A stretch of 64,000 nucleotides of DNA from Actinomycetota bacterium. GTDB lineage: Bacteria; Actinomycetota; Acidimicrobiia; IMCC26256; PALSA-555. The stretch spans positions 98,671-162,670 of the forward strand of contig VGBR01000006.1 of assembly GCA_016870355.1 (NCBI GenBank), in the 5' to 3' direction. The position numbers and the translations under genes are program-made. A model generated the notes under the pieces. That model was given only the letters and a program-made list of their open reading frames with translations, was not told where the DNA came from and made no database searches. Position 1 is the stretch's first letter; every line of letters begins with the position of its first letter. Of this stretch, positions 9,194-17,985 are shown one piece after another.

Positions 9194-9450
9194 TGGGGTC
9201 CCGCGGTGATGGTGGTGAGGACTGGTTCGTCGTAGCGGAAGACCTCGAAGCAGAAGTCGGGGCACACGAACAGGCAGGCCGCGCACCCAGTGCAGCCGGG
9301 GTGCAGCTGCGGGTAGTGGTAGCCGACGCCGTTGACCTCGCTGGTCGTCATCGTGAGCACCCGCGGGGGACACGCCGGGATGCAGAGCTCACAGCCCTTG
9401 CAGGTCTCGACGTCGATGGTCACCGTGCCGCGGCTCTTGATCGTGGTCAT
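9190..9450 (-). CDS. 2-oxoacid:ferredoxin oxidoreductase, delta subunit (2x 4Fe-4S ferredoxin)
   Basis: An 86-residue ferredoxin-like subunit carrying two CxxCxxCxxxC motifs: CKGCELCIPACPP (residues 17-29) and CTGCAACLFVCPD (53-65). It shuttles electrons from the catalytic subunits to ferredoxin. The ATG at 9450 overlaps the gamma-subunit stop. Having delta and gamma as separate genes is the archaeal/anaerobe-like four-subunit layout rather than the two-subunit KorAB form of mycobacteria. Confidence 0.88.
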   Translation of the reverse strand: MTTIKSRGTVTIDVETCKGCELCIPACPPRVLTMTTSEVNGVGYHYPQLHPGCTGCAACLFVCPDFCFEVFRYDEPVLTTITAGPQ

Positions 9451-10025
9451 GTGCGGGCGACCTCCCAGGCGGGCATCGTCAGGGGTTCGACCGCGTCGAA
9501 GCCGGCGCGCATCGCAGTCTCGTTCGCCGCGACGTGCTGGGTGCGGTACGAAGGGATCGACTCGCGCATGCCTTCGACCGCGGCATCGATCCCGACGAGG
9601 CCGGTGGTAGCGAGGTACGCGCCGACCATCACCATCGACCCGCCGAGCTCGTTGCCCAGCGACGTGGCGAGATCGGTCGCCGCGACGCGCAAGACGGTCC
9701 ACCGGGTCGGGTCGAGCTCGGTCGTGAACGTCGCCTCGTTCACCATGATGAGCCCGCCGTCGCGCACCTTCGGGCCGATCTGCGCCCAGAACTCGTCGTG
9801 CATCCCGATCGCCGACCAGGTGTGCGACAGCACCGGCGGTGCTTGGATCGGTCCGTCGGCCACGACCACGCTGGCGTCGGTGTTGCCGCCACGCATCATG
9901 CCGCCGTACACCCCGAACAGTTGCACATGGCGCCCTTCGATCGTCGCGCCCTGAGCGACCACTTGCGCCGCGAGCTGCACGCCCTGTCCACCGATGCCGG
10001 TGACCATGAGCTCCTTCTCAGGCAC
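9447..10025 (-). CDS. 2-oxoacid:ferredoxin oxidoreductase, gamma subunit
   Basis: A gamma (POR/KOR-G) subunit with the diagnostic GIGGQGVQLAAQ near residue 10, followed by GRHVQLFGVYGGMMRGG and SYRTQHVAANETAMRAGF. The chosen GTG at 10025 gives the usual PEKELMVTGIGGQG opening, overlaps the TetR stop by 8 bp and has GCGAGG upstream. The internal ATG at 10007 (186 residues) is the alternative. First structural gene of the gamma-delta-alpha-beta operon. Confidence 0.85.
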   Translation of the reverse strand: MPEKELMVTGIGGQGVQLAAQVVAQGATIEGRHVQLFGVYGGMMRGGNTDASVVVADGPIQAPPVLSHTWSAIGMHDEFWAQIGPKVRDGGLIMVNEATFTTELDPTRWTVLRVAATDLATSLGNELGGSMVMVGAYLATTGLVGIDAAVEGMRESIPSYRTQHVAANETAMRAGFDAVEPLTMPAWEVART

Positions 10026-10635
10026 CCAGGCCTCGCAGCGCGAACTCGACGAGATGGTCGACCTCGTCAGCCGACGGGAGATCAGCGCGCGCGATCGCAT
10101 CGCCTGTGCGCCCCATTGCAAGGTGGTAGATCGCATCGGCATCGTGCTGGCCGTCGCCGCCGGCTTCCGCGACCGCGACGCGTAGCGGCGCGATCACCTG
10201 CTCGCGCGAGCCGGCGGACTCGGAAGGGAAGCGGTCGGCGAGTCGCGCGCTGTTGGCGATGAACGGCTTGGTGTTCGCGGCGGCGTCGGGGTTGCGCGCC
10301 TGCTCGAGCACACCCTCGATCCACGCTCGCACACGCGGCGCGCCGGGCTGGGCGCGCGCCAGACGGGCGTCGAGGTACGACACGAGACGACGTTGCCCGT
10401 CATCGAGCACCGCGAGGAGGAGCTCGTCCTTGCTCCGGAAGTGGCGGTAGAAGGCCTGGTTGGACAGTCCCGACTTGGCGACGATGTCGGCGACGCGGGG
10501 GTCGAGGTCACCGGTGCGCCGCATCACCGCGTACGTGGCGTCCAGGAGGCTGCGCACCTCCTCGGCATAGGTCTCGGACCGTCCGCGGAGGGTGCGCGCC
10601 GCAACGGCGCGCTCGATGGGAACAACATTCTGCAC
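10018..10635 (-). CDS. TetR-family transcriptional regulator
   Basis: About 205 residues with an N-terminal helix-turn-helix (RVADIVAKSGLSNQAFYRHFRSKDELLLAVL) followed by an all-helical ligand domain. It heads the minus-strand oxidoreductase operon and is divergent from the acyl-CoA ligase at 10700. The GTG at 10635 is preferred: a TAGCGT -10 box lies 7 nt upstream (10643-10648), matching the leaderless pattern, and the HTH then starts ~20 residues in. ATG at 10701 or TTG at 10671 would run back through the probable operator. It likely represses itself, the oxidoreductase operon and perhaps the ligase, with an acyl-CoA effector (inference). Confidence 0.82.
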   Translation of the reverse strand: MQNVVPIERAVAARTLRGRSETYAEEVRSLLDATYAVMRRTGDLDPRVADIVAKSGLSNQAFYRHFRSKDELLLAVLDDGQRRLVSYLDARLARAQPGAPRVRAWIEGVLEQARNPDAAANTKPFIANSARLADRFPSESAGSREQVIAPLRVAVAEAGGDGQHDADAIYHLAMGRTGDAIARADLPSADEVDHLVEFALRGLGA

Positions 10636-10653
10636 TTCCGGAACGCTATTCTG
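10620..10653. promoter_or_regulatory. Probable TetR operator: two GAAC-n3-ATTCTG repeats
   Basis: GAACAACATTCTG (10620-10632) and GAACGCTATTCTG (10641-10653) start 21 bp apart, two helical turns; each contains GAA-n5-TTC. Between them is the palindrome TTCCGGAA (10636-10643). The second copy covers the -10 box of the TetR gene, which fits autorepression. Confidence 0.5.
10643..10648 (-). promoter_or_regulatory. Leaderless -10 box TAGCGT of the TetR gene
   Basis: On the minus strand TAGCGT stands 7 nt before the GTG at 10635. It lies inside the second operator repeat. Confidence 0.5.
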
Positions 10654-10686
10654 GCTGAGGGCATGACGCAAGCACCGGCGCCTCGG

Positions 10687-10692
10687 TAGGTT
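10687..10692 (+). promoter_or_regulatory. Leaderless -10 box TAGGTT of the acyl-CoA ligase
   Basis: TAGGTT ends 7 nt before the ATG at 10700, with no Shine-Dalgarno between. Confidence 0.5.
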
Positions 10693-10699
10693 CGCGGCC

Positions 10700-12331
10700 A
10701 TGAGCCTCCTCGAGTTCGAACGTCGGCGGGACGACGACGAGCGCGCCACGCGCTACGTCGCCGAGGGAAGCTGGACCGACGAGACGCTCGGGTCGATCCT
10801 GGCCGCGGGCTTCGCCGAGAGCCCCGAACGGATCGTGAGCTTCCGTTCCGACGTGCGGCCATGGCGCGGCACCTACGCCGATGCCTCCGACATCGTCCGT
10901 CGAGTCGCCGGTGGCTTGCGAGCCGCGGGCGTCGGCCCGGGCGACGTGGTCGCGTTCCAGATCCCGAACTGGATGGAGGCGGCGGCGACATTCTGGGCTG
11001 CGGCGTTCCTCGGCGCTGCGGTCGTGCCGATCGTCCACTTCTATGGGCCGAAGGAGGTCGAGTTCATCCTCCGCCAGTCGGGCGCCCGCTGGTTCGTGAC
11101 CGCCGACAAGTTCGGGCACCTCGACTTCGCTGCCAACCTCGAGCAGATCAGGCCGCGGATCGGCACGCTGGAAGACGTGTTCGTGGTGGGCGACTCGGTG
11201 CCGAGTGGCGCGCGCGCGTTCGCGTCGCTCATGGATGCCGATGCCATCGAAGGGCCCGCGGAGACCGATCCGATGGCTCCGGCGCTCATCGCGTACACCT
11301 CGGGCACGACGGCTGACCCGAAAGGTGTCGTGCACTCGCACCGCACGATCGGGTTCGAGACCAAGCAGCTCGCCAACATGGCCGCAACCGTGTCCGGGCG
11401 GTCGATGCTCGTCGGAGCGCCGGTTGGTCACGCCATCGGCATGCTGGCCGCGCTCCTCATCCCCGTGTATCGCCGCGAGTCGATCTTCCTCATCGACGTG
11501 TGGGACCCGAAGAAGGTGCTGGCGGCCATGCTCGAAGACGACCTGTCCAGCGGTTCGGGCGCGACCTACTTCCTGACCAGCCTCCTGGACCATCCCGATT
11601 TCACGCCGGAGCACGCAGCGAAGATGCAGCGCATCGGCCTCGGTGGCTCCGTCGTGCCCACGGCGGTCAGTGAGCGTGCCGAGAGCATGGGCATGTCGGT
11701 GGTGCGCAGCTTCGGTGCGACGGAGCACCCGTCCATCACCGGCGCGACCCACGACGAGCCCCTCGACAAGCGCATCACCACCGACGGGCACGCGCTCCCG
11801 GGCGTGGAGCTCGAGCTGCGCGACGACGACGGCACCCGGGTCGGCATCGGTGAGCCGGGGGAGATCTTCAGCAAGGGTCCCGATTGCTTCATCGGGTACA
11901 CGGACCCGGTGCTCACGAAGGCTTCGATCGACGACGACGGATGGTTCGCCACGGGTGACGTCGGGGTGCTCGACGAAGCTGGTTACCTCACCATCGTGGA
12001 TCGCAAGAAGGACATCATCATCCGCGGTGGCGAGAACGTGAGCGCGCTCGAGGTGGAGGACCAGATCGTGCGCATGCCTGGCGTCGCCGAGGTGGCGGTG
12101 GTGGCGGCACCAGACCCGAAGTTCGGTGAGCACGGCGCGGCGTTCGTGCGCATGCTGCCCGACGGCGGAACGGTGCCGTCGCTCGAGCAGATGCGCGAGC
12201 ACCTTCGCGAGAGCGGGCTCGCCAAGCAGAAGTGGCCAGAAGAGGTGCACGCGATCGAGGACTTCCCGCGCACTCCGTCAGGCAAGATCAAGAAGTTCAC
12301 CCTTCGCGAGCAGCTCCGCAACAAGGACTGA
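10700..12331 (+). CDS. AMP-dependent acyl-CoA ligase (cyclohexanecarboxylate/acyl-CoA synthetase type)
   Basis: A 543-residue adenylate-forming enzyme with P-loop YTSGTTADPKGVVHSH, the A5-type FGATEHP, TGDVGVLDEAGY, the hinge DRKKDIIIRGGENVSALEVE and the catalytic lysine region RTPSGKIKKF near the C-terminus. All key motifs are intact. The order and the N-terminal WTDETLGSIL resemble cyclohexanecarboxylate-CoA ligase-like proteins, but substrate cannot be fixed by sequence reading. It is divergent from the TetR gene and shares its control region. Confidence 0.9.
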   Translation: MSLLEFERRRDDDERATRYVAEGSWTDETLGSILAAGFAESPERIVSFRSDVRPWRGTYADASDIVRRVAGGLRAAGVGPGDVVAFQIPNWMEAAATFWAAAFLGAAVVPIVHFYGPKEVEFILRQSGARWFVTADKFGHLDFAANLEQIRPRIGTLEDVFVVGDSVPSGARAFASLMDADAIEGPAETDPMAPALIAYTSGTTADPKGVVHSHRTIGFETKQLANMAATVSGRSMLVGAPVGHAIGMLAALLIPVYRRESIFLIDVWDPKKVLAAMLEDDLSSGSGATYFLTSLLDHPDFTPEHAAKMQRIGLGGSVVPTAVSERAESMGMSVVRSFGATEHPSITGATHDEPLDKRITTDGHALPGVELELRDDDGTRVGIGEPGEIFSKGPDCFIGYTDPVLTKASIDDDGWFATGDVGVLDEAGYLTIVDRKKDIIIRGGENVSALEVEDQIVRMPGVAEVAVVAAPDPKFGEHGAAFVRMLPDGGTVPSLEQMREHLRESGLAKQKWPEEVHAIEDFPRTPSGKIKKFTLREQLRNKD

Positions 12332-12359
12332 ATCCAAAGGGTGGGTCGGGCTCTTAGAG

Positions 12360-12878
12360 CTAGAGGTCGATCTTCAGGCCTAGCTCGTCGCGCATCTTGA
12401 GGAGGGCTTCGGCGTTGCCCTTCGCGTCATCGAGCGCGTTGTGCGAGTGCGTGGTGTCGCGCAGGTGGTCGAAGTCCTGCCCCATGTCGCGCACGATGCC
12501 CTTGTAGACGCTCTGGACATTCTGGCTGTTGTGGCCGAATGGGTTCGCGCCGCAGAAGTGGTGGAAGTACCAGTTCACGAACGACCAGTCGAAGCCGGCG
12601 TTGTCCGCGATGAACCAGCACGGACCACGTTCGATCGCCTCGACCCAGTCCTTGAAGCGCGTCATGACCTCGGCCGGATCTTCGAATGTGAGCGTCTCCT
12701 CGCGGCTGAAGCCCGAGATGCCCAATGCCTTCGGCAACCACTCGTCGGAGACCGGCCGTAGCTGTGCATAGAACGTGTGCTCGAGCGCCTCGGTCATCAG
12801 CACCGCGCCGACCGAGATCATCGAGTATCGGCCCGGATACGGACCGTCGGCCTCGATGTCGACCATCACGTAGCGCAT
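12360..12878 (-). CDS. DEDDh-type 3'-5' exonuclease
   Basis: A 172-residue exonuclease domain alone. The DEDDh residues are visible: VDIEADG near the start, ADNAGFDWSF in the middle and HSHNALDDAKGNA near the C-terminus. It is the size of stand-alone RNase T/oligoribonuclease-like or DnaQ-like trimming enzymes. The upstream frame is open, but the ATG at 12878 places the first catalytic motif at residue 6, normal for the family. It follows the livF gene by 16 bp and may be read through from the transporter operon; no functional tie is evident. Confidence 0.85.
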   Translation of the reverse strand: MRYVMVDIEADGPYPGRYSMISVGAVLMTEALEHTFYAQLRPVSDEWLPKALGISGFSREETLTFEDPAEVMTRFKDWVEAIERGPCWFIADNAGFDWSFVNWYFHHFCGANPFGHNSQNVQSVYKGIVRDMGQDFDHLRDTTHSHNALDDAKGNAEALLKMRDELGLKIDL

Positions 12879-12894
12879 CGTGAGGTCTTTGCCG

Positions 12895-13620
12895 TCAGCC
12901 TTCCGAGCCGAGGTATCCCGCAACGAGCTCCGCGTGCGCGTCGACTGCGGGTCCCCGCCACACGACCCGCCCGCGCCGCAGGATGACGGCCTCGTTCGCG
13001 AACGCGAGCGCACGCTCCACGTACTGCTCGATGAGCAGGATCGTCACGCCCTCGTCGCGCGCCTTCTCGAGCGATTCGAACACGAGGTCGACGAGCCGCG
13101 GTGCGAGCCCGAGCGACATCTCGTCCGCGACGAGCAGCGTCGGCGGTGCCGCGAGCACGCGGGCCAGCGCGAGCATCTGCTGTTCGCCGCCCGACAGCGT
13201 GCCCGCCTGCTGTCGCCGTCGCTCCGCGAGGATGGGGAACATCTCGAGCGCGCGTTCGACTGCGGCGGCGCGGTCGTCGCGCGGCACTGCGAAGCGAAGC
13301 AGCACGCGAAGGTTGTCCTGCACGGTGAGGTGCGGGAAGATCGCGCGCTCCTCCGGGACGTAGGCGACCCCCATTCGACTGATCGACGACGCCGACTTGC
13401 CGGTCACGTCATGGCCCGCGAGGACGACCTTGCCCGCGGCGGGCGGCACCCGGCCGGTGATGGCCGCGGCCAACGACGACTTCCCGGCTCCGTTCGGTCC
13501 GAGCACCGCCACGACATGGCCGGCCGGTGCCTCGAGGTCGACGCCGAACACCGCGCGAGCGTCGCCGTACCGGACCTCGAGACCCCCGACGACGAGCACC
13601 GGCTCGGCCGCGCTGTTCAC
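12895..13620 (-). CDS. livF: Branched-chain amino acid-type ABC transporter ATPase
   Basis: A 241-residue ABC ATPase of the LivF class: Walker A GPNGAGKSS, signature LSGGEQQMLALARVL, Walker B TLLVADEMSLGLAP. The GTG at 13620 overlaps the livG stop (GTGA), which settles the start in a longer open frame. It energises import with the LivG-like subunit and the fused permease. Transported solute may be a branched-chain amino acid or another small organic anion; the acyl-CoA context favours the latter (inference). Confidence 0.9.
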   Translation of the reverse strand: MNSAAEPVLVVGGLEVRYGDARAVFGVDLEAPAGHVVAVLGPNGAGKSSLAAAITGRVPPAAGKVVLAGHDVTGKSASSISRMGVAYVPEERAIFPHLTVQDNLRVLLRFAVPRDDRAAAVERALEMFPILAERRRQQAGTLSGGEQQMLALARVLAAPPTLLVADEMSLGLAPRLVDLVFESLEKARDEGVTILLIEQYVERALAFANEAVILRRGRVVWRGPAVDAHAELVAGYLGSEG

Positions 13621-14405
13621 GGCGCCACATCCTCGGCGGCCCGCGTGCCCAGATACGCCGTCTGCACATCGGTGCTGGCCCGGATCTCGCTGGGCGTCCC
13701 CCGTGCGATCACTCTGCCGAAGTCGAGCACCGTGATCGCCTCGCACAGCTCGAGTACGAGCTCGACGTCGTGCTCCACGACGACGAAGGCAACACCCCGG
13801 TCATCGCGAGCGGCGCGCAGGGCTGACGCAACCTGCTCGGTCTCGTGCACGTCGAGTCCCGACGTGGGCTCGTCGAGCAGCACGATGCGCGGCGCTGTGG
13901 CGAGCGCCCGCGCGATCTCGACGATGCGTCCTGTCCCCAATGGCAGCAGGATCACCGGTTGCTCCGCGACGGCGTCGAGCCCGACGAGCTCGAGGATCCC
14001 GGCAATGGTCTCGTCTTCGTCCAGGGTCGGTCGGCTCCCGAGGCCGACGAGGTCGCGCAGCAGCGAGCGGTCCCGCCGCATGCGCACCCGGTGCGCGACC
14101 ACGAGGTGCTCGCGCACGGTCATCTCACCGAAGAGCTCGAGGCGTTGGAAGGTTCGGGCGATGCCGAGCCGGGATCGCCGTTGCGGGCTGGCTCGGGTGA
14201 TGTCGGTCCCGTCGAACGACACGCGGCCGGCGCGGGGTCGCAGGAGCCCGGAGAGGATGCCGAAGAGCGTCGTCTTGCCTGCGCCGTTCGGTCCGACCAG
14301 GCCGGTGATGGCCCGCGCGTCGGCCGTGAAGTCGACGCCGTCGAGCGCCACGACGCCGCCGAAGCGGACGACGATCTCCTCGGCGGTCAGGAGGGGAGCG
14401 CTCAT
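13617..14405 (-). CDS. livG: Branched-chain amino acid-type ABC transporter ATPase
   Basis: A 262-residue LivG-class ATPase with Walker A GPNGAGKTT and Walker B RIVLLDEPTSGLD. The ABC signature is unusual: LPLGTGRIVEIARAL stands where LSxGxxR is expected, so the conserved Ser is gone although the following helix is normal. The ATG at 14405 overlaps the permease stop by 4 bp. Because the partner LivF keeps a canonical signature, the heterodimer may hydrolyse ATP asymmetrically (inference). Confidence 0.88.
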   Translation of the reverse strand: MSAPLLTAEEIVVRFGGVVALDGVDFTADARAITGLVGPNGAGKTTLFGILSGLLRPRAGRVSFDGTDITRASPQRRSRLGIARTFQRLELFGEMTVREHLVVAHRVRMRRDRSLLRDLVGLGSRPTLDEDETIAGILELVGLDAVAEQPVILLPLGTGRIVEIARALATAPRIVLLDEPTSGLDVHETEQVASALRAARDDRGVAFVVVEHDVELVLELCEAITVLDFGRVIARGTPSEIRASTDVQTAYLGTRAAEDVAP

Positions 14406-16522
14406 GTGGCTGCCTCCGCTGTCGCGCCATCGGCGAGCTGACGCTCGCGCTGCAACTGACGCAGCCGGATGCGGTTCATCACGTCGAACAGCACGCCCCG
14501 GGGCTGGCGGGCGAGGAACACCGCGCCGAGACCGAACAGCAGCGTCGGGACCTCCTTGGCCTTCTCTGACAGCTCGATCTCGACCGGGAGCAAGAGCACG
14601 ATCGCGGTGATGCCAACCGCGAGCACCCCGACCCCGAGCAACGCTCCTCGCGCGGTGTAGATCGCCTTCGAGCCGATCAGTCTCGCCGTCTCGCCCATCA
14701 TGGCGAACACCACGATGATCACGAAGATGAAGCTGAGCTTGTCCGTCGGTGGCGACACGACGACATAGAGGATCCCAGCCATGAGTGCGCCCAGCACCGA
14801 GCGCACACCCCACGTGACCACGATGGCGAGCCACACGATCCCGACGAGCACCTCGAATGACACGTTCGTTGCCCGTCCGAAGCTCACCGCGAACAACCCG
14901 CCACCCAAGCCGGCGATGAACGCGCTCGTGCCGAACGCGATCAGCTTCGAACGCAGGATGCTGATGCCTGTCGTCGCCGCAGCCTGCTCGCTCGACCGCA
15001 TGGCCGTGAGCACGAGCCCGGTCGTCGAGCGACGCAGGTTCACCACGACCAGCGCGGCAACCATGAACACGATCACCAGGAGGTAGTAGAAGTTGTCCCT
15101 TCCACCCGAGATGCTGAAGTCGATCCCCAAGAACTCCGGACGATCGATGGCGACGCCGCTGCCGAAGTTGTCGAAGTCATCGCGGCCGAAGACCGTGAAC
15201 CGCAAGAGCTGCGAGAATGCGAGGGTGCCAAGCGCGAGGTAGAGCCCGCCCAGTCGCAGGGTCAGCCCCGCGAGCAACAGGCCGATCGGCACGGCGACCG
15301 CCCCTCCGGCAAGCAGCGCGAGCCACACCGGCCACTCCGCGTCGGTGGCGAGCTTCGCGGCCGTGAACGCGCCGATCCCCGCGAGGCTCACCTGGGCGAG
15401 CGACACCATGCCGCCCTCGCCGGTGACCACGGTGAACGTGAGGAAGAGCACGCCGAGCGCCACGCCCTGGCTGACGACTCCGATCCAGAAGTCGTTCAAC
15501 CAGATCGGGACCGACAACAGCACGAGTGCGACGGCGATGGGGCCGATCGCGGCCTTCCAGCCGGTGAGCCGGGCGGCGGGGGCGACCTCCTCCTCGGTCG
15601 GGCCCGCGCGCAGGTCGACCTCGAACTGCTCCCGTCGCAAGCCCTGGTAGGCGAGCAGCGCGATCAGCATGAGCACGAACGGCACGCTCGGCTTGAACCC
15701 GTCGAGGCTGAACTCGACGAACCCCAGGTTCGCGCTCTCCCACTTCTCGGAGAGGCCCTGGATCATCCCGATCGCCATCGCGCCACCGAACGCGAGCGGG
15801 ATGCTCGTCATGCGACCGAGCACCGCCGCCGCCAACGAGACGACGAGCAGGAGCGTGAACTGGATCTCGCTGATCCCCAGGAGCGGGCTGAGCAGCACGC
15901 CGGCGAGTCCGGCGAGCATCGTGCCGAGCATCCACGAGATCGCGGTGATCGCCGACGGGTTGATGCCCGCGATCGCGGCGACGCGGGGCGAGTCGACCGC
16001 GGCGCGGGTCATGAGTCCGAGCGGGGTGAATCGCATCAAGATGGTGAATCCGACAGCCACCGCGGCGGCACCGATGATCACCGTCGCCTGGTTCCAGTTC
16101 ACCGTCACGCCGAGGACGTCGAACTGTCCGGGTGGGGTGCCACCGAGTCCGCGCGTCTGCACGTCGCTCCCGGCGCTGATGATCGGGAAGATGATGCGAG
16201 CCAGCGCTGGGATCGCAACCCACAGCCCGACGGTCGACACGAAGCGCACGACCGGCGTGGCGTGCGTCAGGCGACGGAACACGATCGCCCACAGGAACAA
16301 GCCCAGCAGCGGTGCGACGACCAGCACCGACACGATCGCGGCCGGCCACACCGACCACCCCTGGTCGTCGGTGAGCCACCAGTAGAGCACTGCGATGAAG
16401 TAGGCCATCGCGCCGTGCGCGAAGTTGAAGACGCGCGACGAGCTGTACGTGAGCACCAGCCCGAGAACAGAGACCGCGGAGATGCTCCCCAGTACCAGCC
16501 CCGACAGGATGTACGGCCCCAT
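14402..16522 (-). CDS. Fused LivH-LivM ABC transporter permease
   Basis: A 706-residue membrane protein that joins both permease halves usually encoded separately. Residues ~1-300 are LivH-like (YSSSRVFNFAHGAMAYF, then SGIxxxQFTLLLVVSL-type helices); residues ~320-650 are LivM-like (TVVTGEGGMVSLAQVSLAGIGAF, LRLGGLYLALGTLAFSQLL). A short cytoplasmic tail (RLRQLQRERQ) closes it. It is preceded by the substrate-binding protein gene and a strong hairpin, and overlaps livG. Confidence 0.9.
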   Translation of the reverse strand: MGPYILSGLVLGSISAVSVLGLVLTYSSSRVFNFAHGAMAYFIAVLYWWLTDDQGWSVWPAAIVSVLVVAPLLGLFLWAIVFRRLTHATPVVRFVSTVGLWVAIPALARIIFPIISAGSDVQTRGLGGTPPGQFDVLGVTVNWNQATVIIGAAAVAVGFTILMRFTPLGLMTRAAVDSPRVAAIAGINPSAITAISWMLGTMLAGLAGVLLSPLLGISEIQFTLLLVVSLAAAVLGRMTSIPLAFGGAMAIGMIQGLSEKWESANLGFVEFSLDGFKPSVPFVLMLIALLAYQGLRREQFEVDLRAGPTEEEVAPAARLTGWKAAIGPIAVALVLLSVPIWLNDFWIGVVSQGVALGVLFLTFTVVTGEGGMVSLAQVSLAGIGAFTAAKLATDAEWPVWLALLAGGAVAVPIGLLLAGLTLRLGGLYLALGTLAFSQLLRFTVFGRDDFDNFGSGVAIDRPEFLGIDFSISGGRDNFYYLLVIVFMVAALVVVNLRRSTTGLVLTAMRSSEQAAATTGISILRSKLIAFGTSAFIAGLGGGLFAVSFGRATNVSFEVLVGIVWLAIVVTWGVRSVLGALMAGILYVVVSPPTDKLSFIFVIIVVFAMMGETARLIGSKAIYTARGALLGVGVLAVGITAIVLLLPVEIELSEKAKEVPTLLFGLGAVFLARQPRGVLFDVMNRIRLRQLQRERQLADGATAEAAT

Positions 16523-16542
16523 GCGTGACCCCGGCTACGCGC

Positions 16543-16574
16543 CGGGCCGGGTCACGGTGAGGTGACCCGGCCCG
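16543..16574. terminator. 13-bp hairpin between binding-protein and permease genes
   Basis: CGGGCCGGGTCAC (16543-16555) and GTGACCCGGCCCG (16562-16574) pair perfectly around a 6-nt loop. On the minus-strand transcript it follows the substrate-binding protein stop (16594) and precedes the permease ATG. This is a usual place for partial termination or RNA stabilisation that raises binding-protein level over permease. Confidence 0.6.
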
Positions 16575-16593
16575 CTCGTTCGATCGTCTCGTG

Positions 16594-17910
16594 TCACCCG
16601 ATGGCGCGCTCGGACTTCTTCACCTTCCGGATCTTGCCGTCGTCGGAGACGTGCGAAGCGCAGAACGGCTCACCGTCGAAGATCGGGACGAACGCCGCGT
16701 CCTCGATCTGGAGGTAGTAGATGCAGAGCTGAGGGCGACCGAAGACCTTGGCGTAATCCGCCGGGACGAAGAACCCGTCAAGGTCGTAGTCCTCGAGGAG
16801 CCGCAGGTTGTTGATGAACGCCTCGCGGGTCGGGCAGCCCACGCCGGCCGCCTTGATCCCCTCGATGAACATGTTCGCACCCAGGTAGCCGTGGATGCTG
16901 AAGAACCGCAGCGGGTCGTACCCGAGCGCCTCCATGTCCTCGATGTACTGCTGGTGACCCGGGGCGTTGACCTCGAGCGGCGCGAACTCGGTGCCGACGT
17001 ACGAACCCTCGTACCCCGCGAGTCCGGCGGCGCGGTCGTCGTAGCCACCGGGCAGGACCCTGACCTTCAGCTCGACCCCGGCCTGGTCCAGCGCCTGGAG
17101 CAGACCGCTCGCCTGCAGACCAGCGATCGCCATGTAGAGCCCGTCGGCTCCGGAGTCCTTGATCTGCGCGGCGATGCCCGTGAAGTCCTGCTGCTCGGGC
17201 GTCACGTCGGCCGTGTCGTACACGAGCTTGAGGCCCTTGGTGTTCTCGACCGCGGTGACGGTCTGCGCGGTGTTCACCGCGCTCGACTCGGAGTTGCTGC
17301 CGACGACAGCGATCTTCTTGGCGCCGAGCTCCTTCAACACCTCGGCCGTGCGGAGCGTGAAAATCGTGCGCGGATCGGGTGGCTGGCTCGGCCGCCACGA
17401 GAACATGTTCTCGTAGATGCCCCACACGCCCTCACCGATGTGCCAACCGGTGACCGGCACACCCTCCTCGTGGAGGTACTCCGCACCACCCTTGGCGACG
17501 TTGGTCTGGGAGATGACCCCGAAGACCTGCTCTTCCTCGTTCAGCTGCTGCGCAGCCGTGAGGTTGCGGGCCGGGTCCGCCGCATCGTCGACTGGCAGCA
17601 GCTCGATCTGACGGTCGCCGAGTTCACCCGTGGTGTTCGCCCGTTCGACGCGTGCCTCGATGCCCTGCATGGTGCTGGGCGCGAAGCTCGTTGCCTGGGG
17701 ACCACTGAGGATGCTGATGACACCCACCTTGATGGTGTCGTCGGTAATGCCTTGGTCGGGCTCGTCGCAGCTCGCCGGTTCCTTGATCAGCTTCAGCTTG
17801 TCGAAGTTGACGGGCTTGTGATCGGCCCCGGCCACGCCGCCGGTGACGATCGACGCCGCAGTGGCGAGCACCGAAGCGACGATTACCGCGACCATTCGAC
17901 GCTTGACCAT
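16594..17910 (-). CDS. ABC transporter substrate-binding protein (Liv/urea-amide type)
   Basis: A 438-residue type I periplasmic-binding protein. The N-terminus MVKRRMVAVIVASVLATAAS is a Sec signal peptide without a lipobox cysteine. The mature domain has ITDDTIKVGVISILSGP, VFGVISQTNVAKGG and GVGCPTREAFINNL. The ATG at 17910 is preferred over the longer frame because a GAGGGAG ribosome site lies upstream and it begins exactly at the signal peptide. First gene of the sbp-livHM-livG-livF operon. Confidence 0.9.
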   Translation of the reverse strand: MVKRRMVAVIVASVLATAASIVTGGVAGADHKPVNFDKLKLIKEPASCDEPDQGITDDTIKVGVISILSGPQATSFAPSTMQGIEARVERANTTGELGDRQIELLPVDDAADPARNLTAAQQLNEEEQVFGVISQTNVAKGGAEYLHEEGVPVTGWHIGEGVWGIYENMFSWRPSQPPDPRTIFTLRTAEVLKELGAKKIAVVGSNSESSAVNTAQTVTAVENTKGLKLVYDTADVTPEQQDFTGIAAQIKDSGADGLYMAIAGLQASGLLQALDQAGVELKVRVLPGGYDDRAAGLAGYEGSYVGTEFAPLEVNAPGHQQYIEDMEALGYDPLRFFSIHGYLGANMFIEGIKAAGVGCPTREAFINNLRLLEDYDLDGFFVPADYAKVFGRPQLCIYYLQIEDAAFVPIFDGEPFCASHVSDDGKIRKVKKSERAIG

Positions 17911-17985
17911 CCCTGGACTCCCTCTAGTCGAGTGGTGCGGAATCCTGTCCCGACGGCCCACCCTGACGCAACCGCCAGGGTCGGC

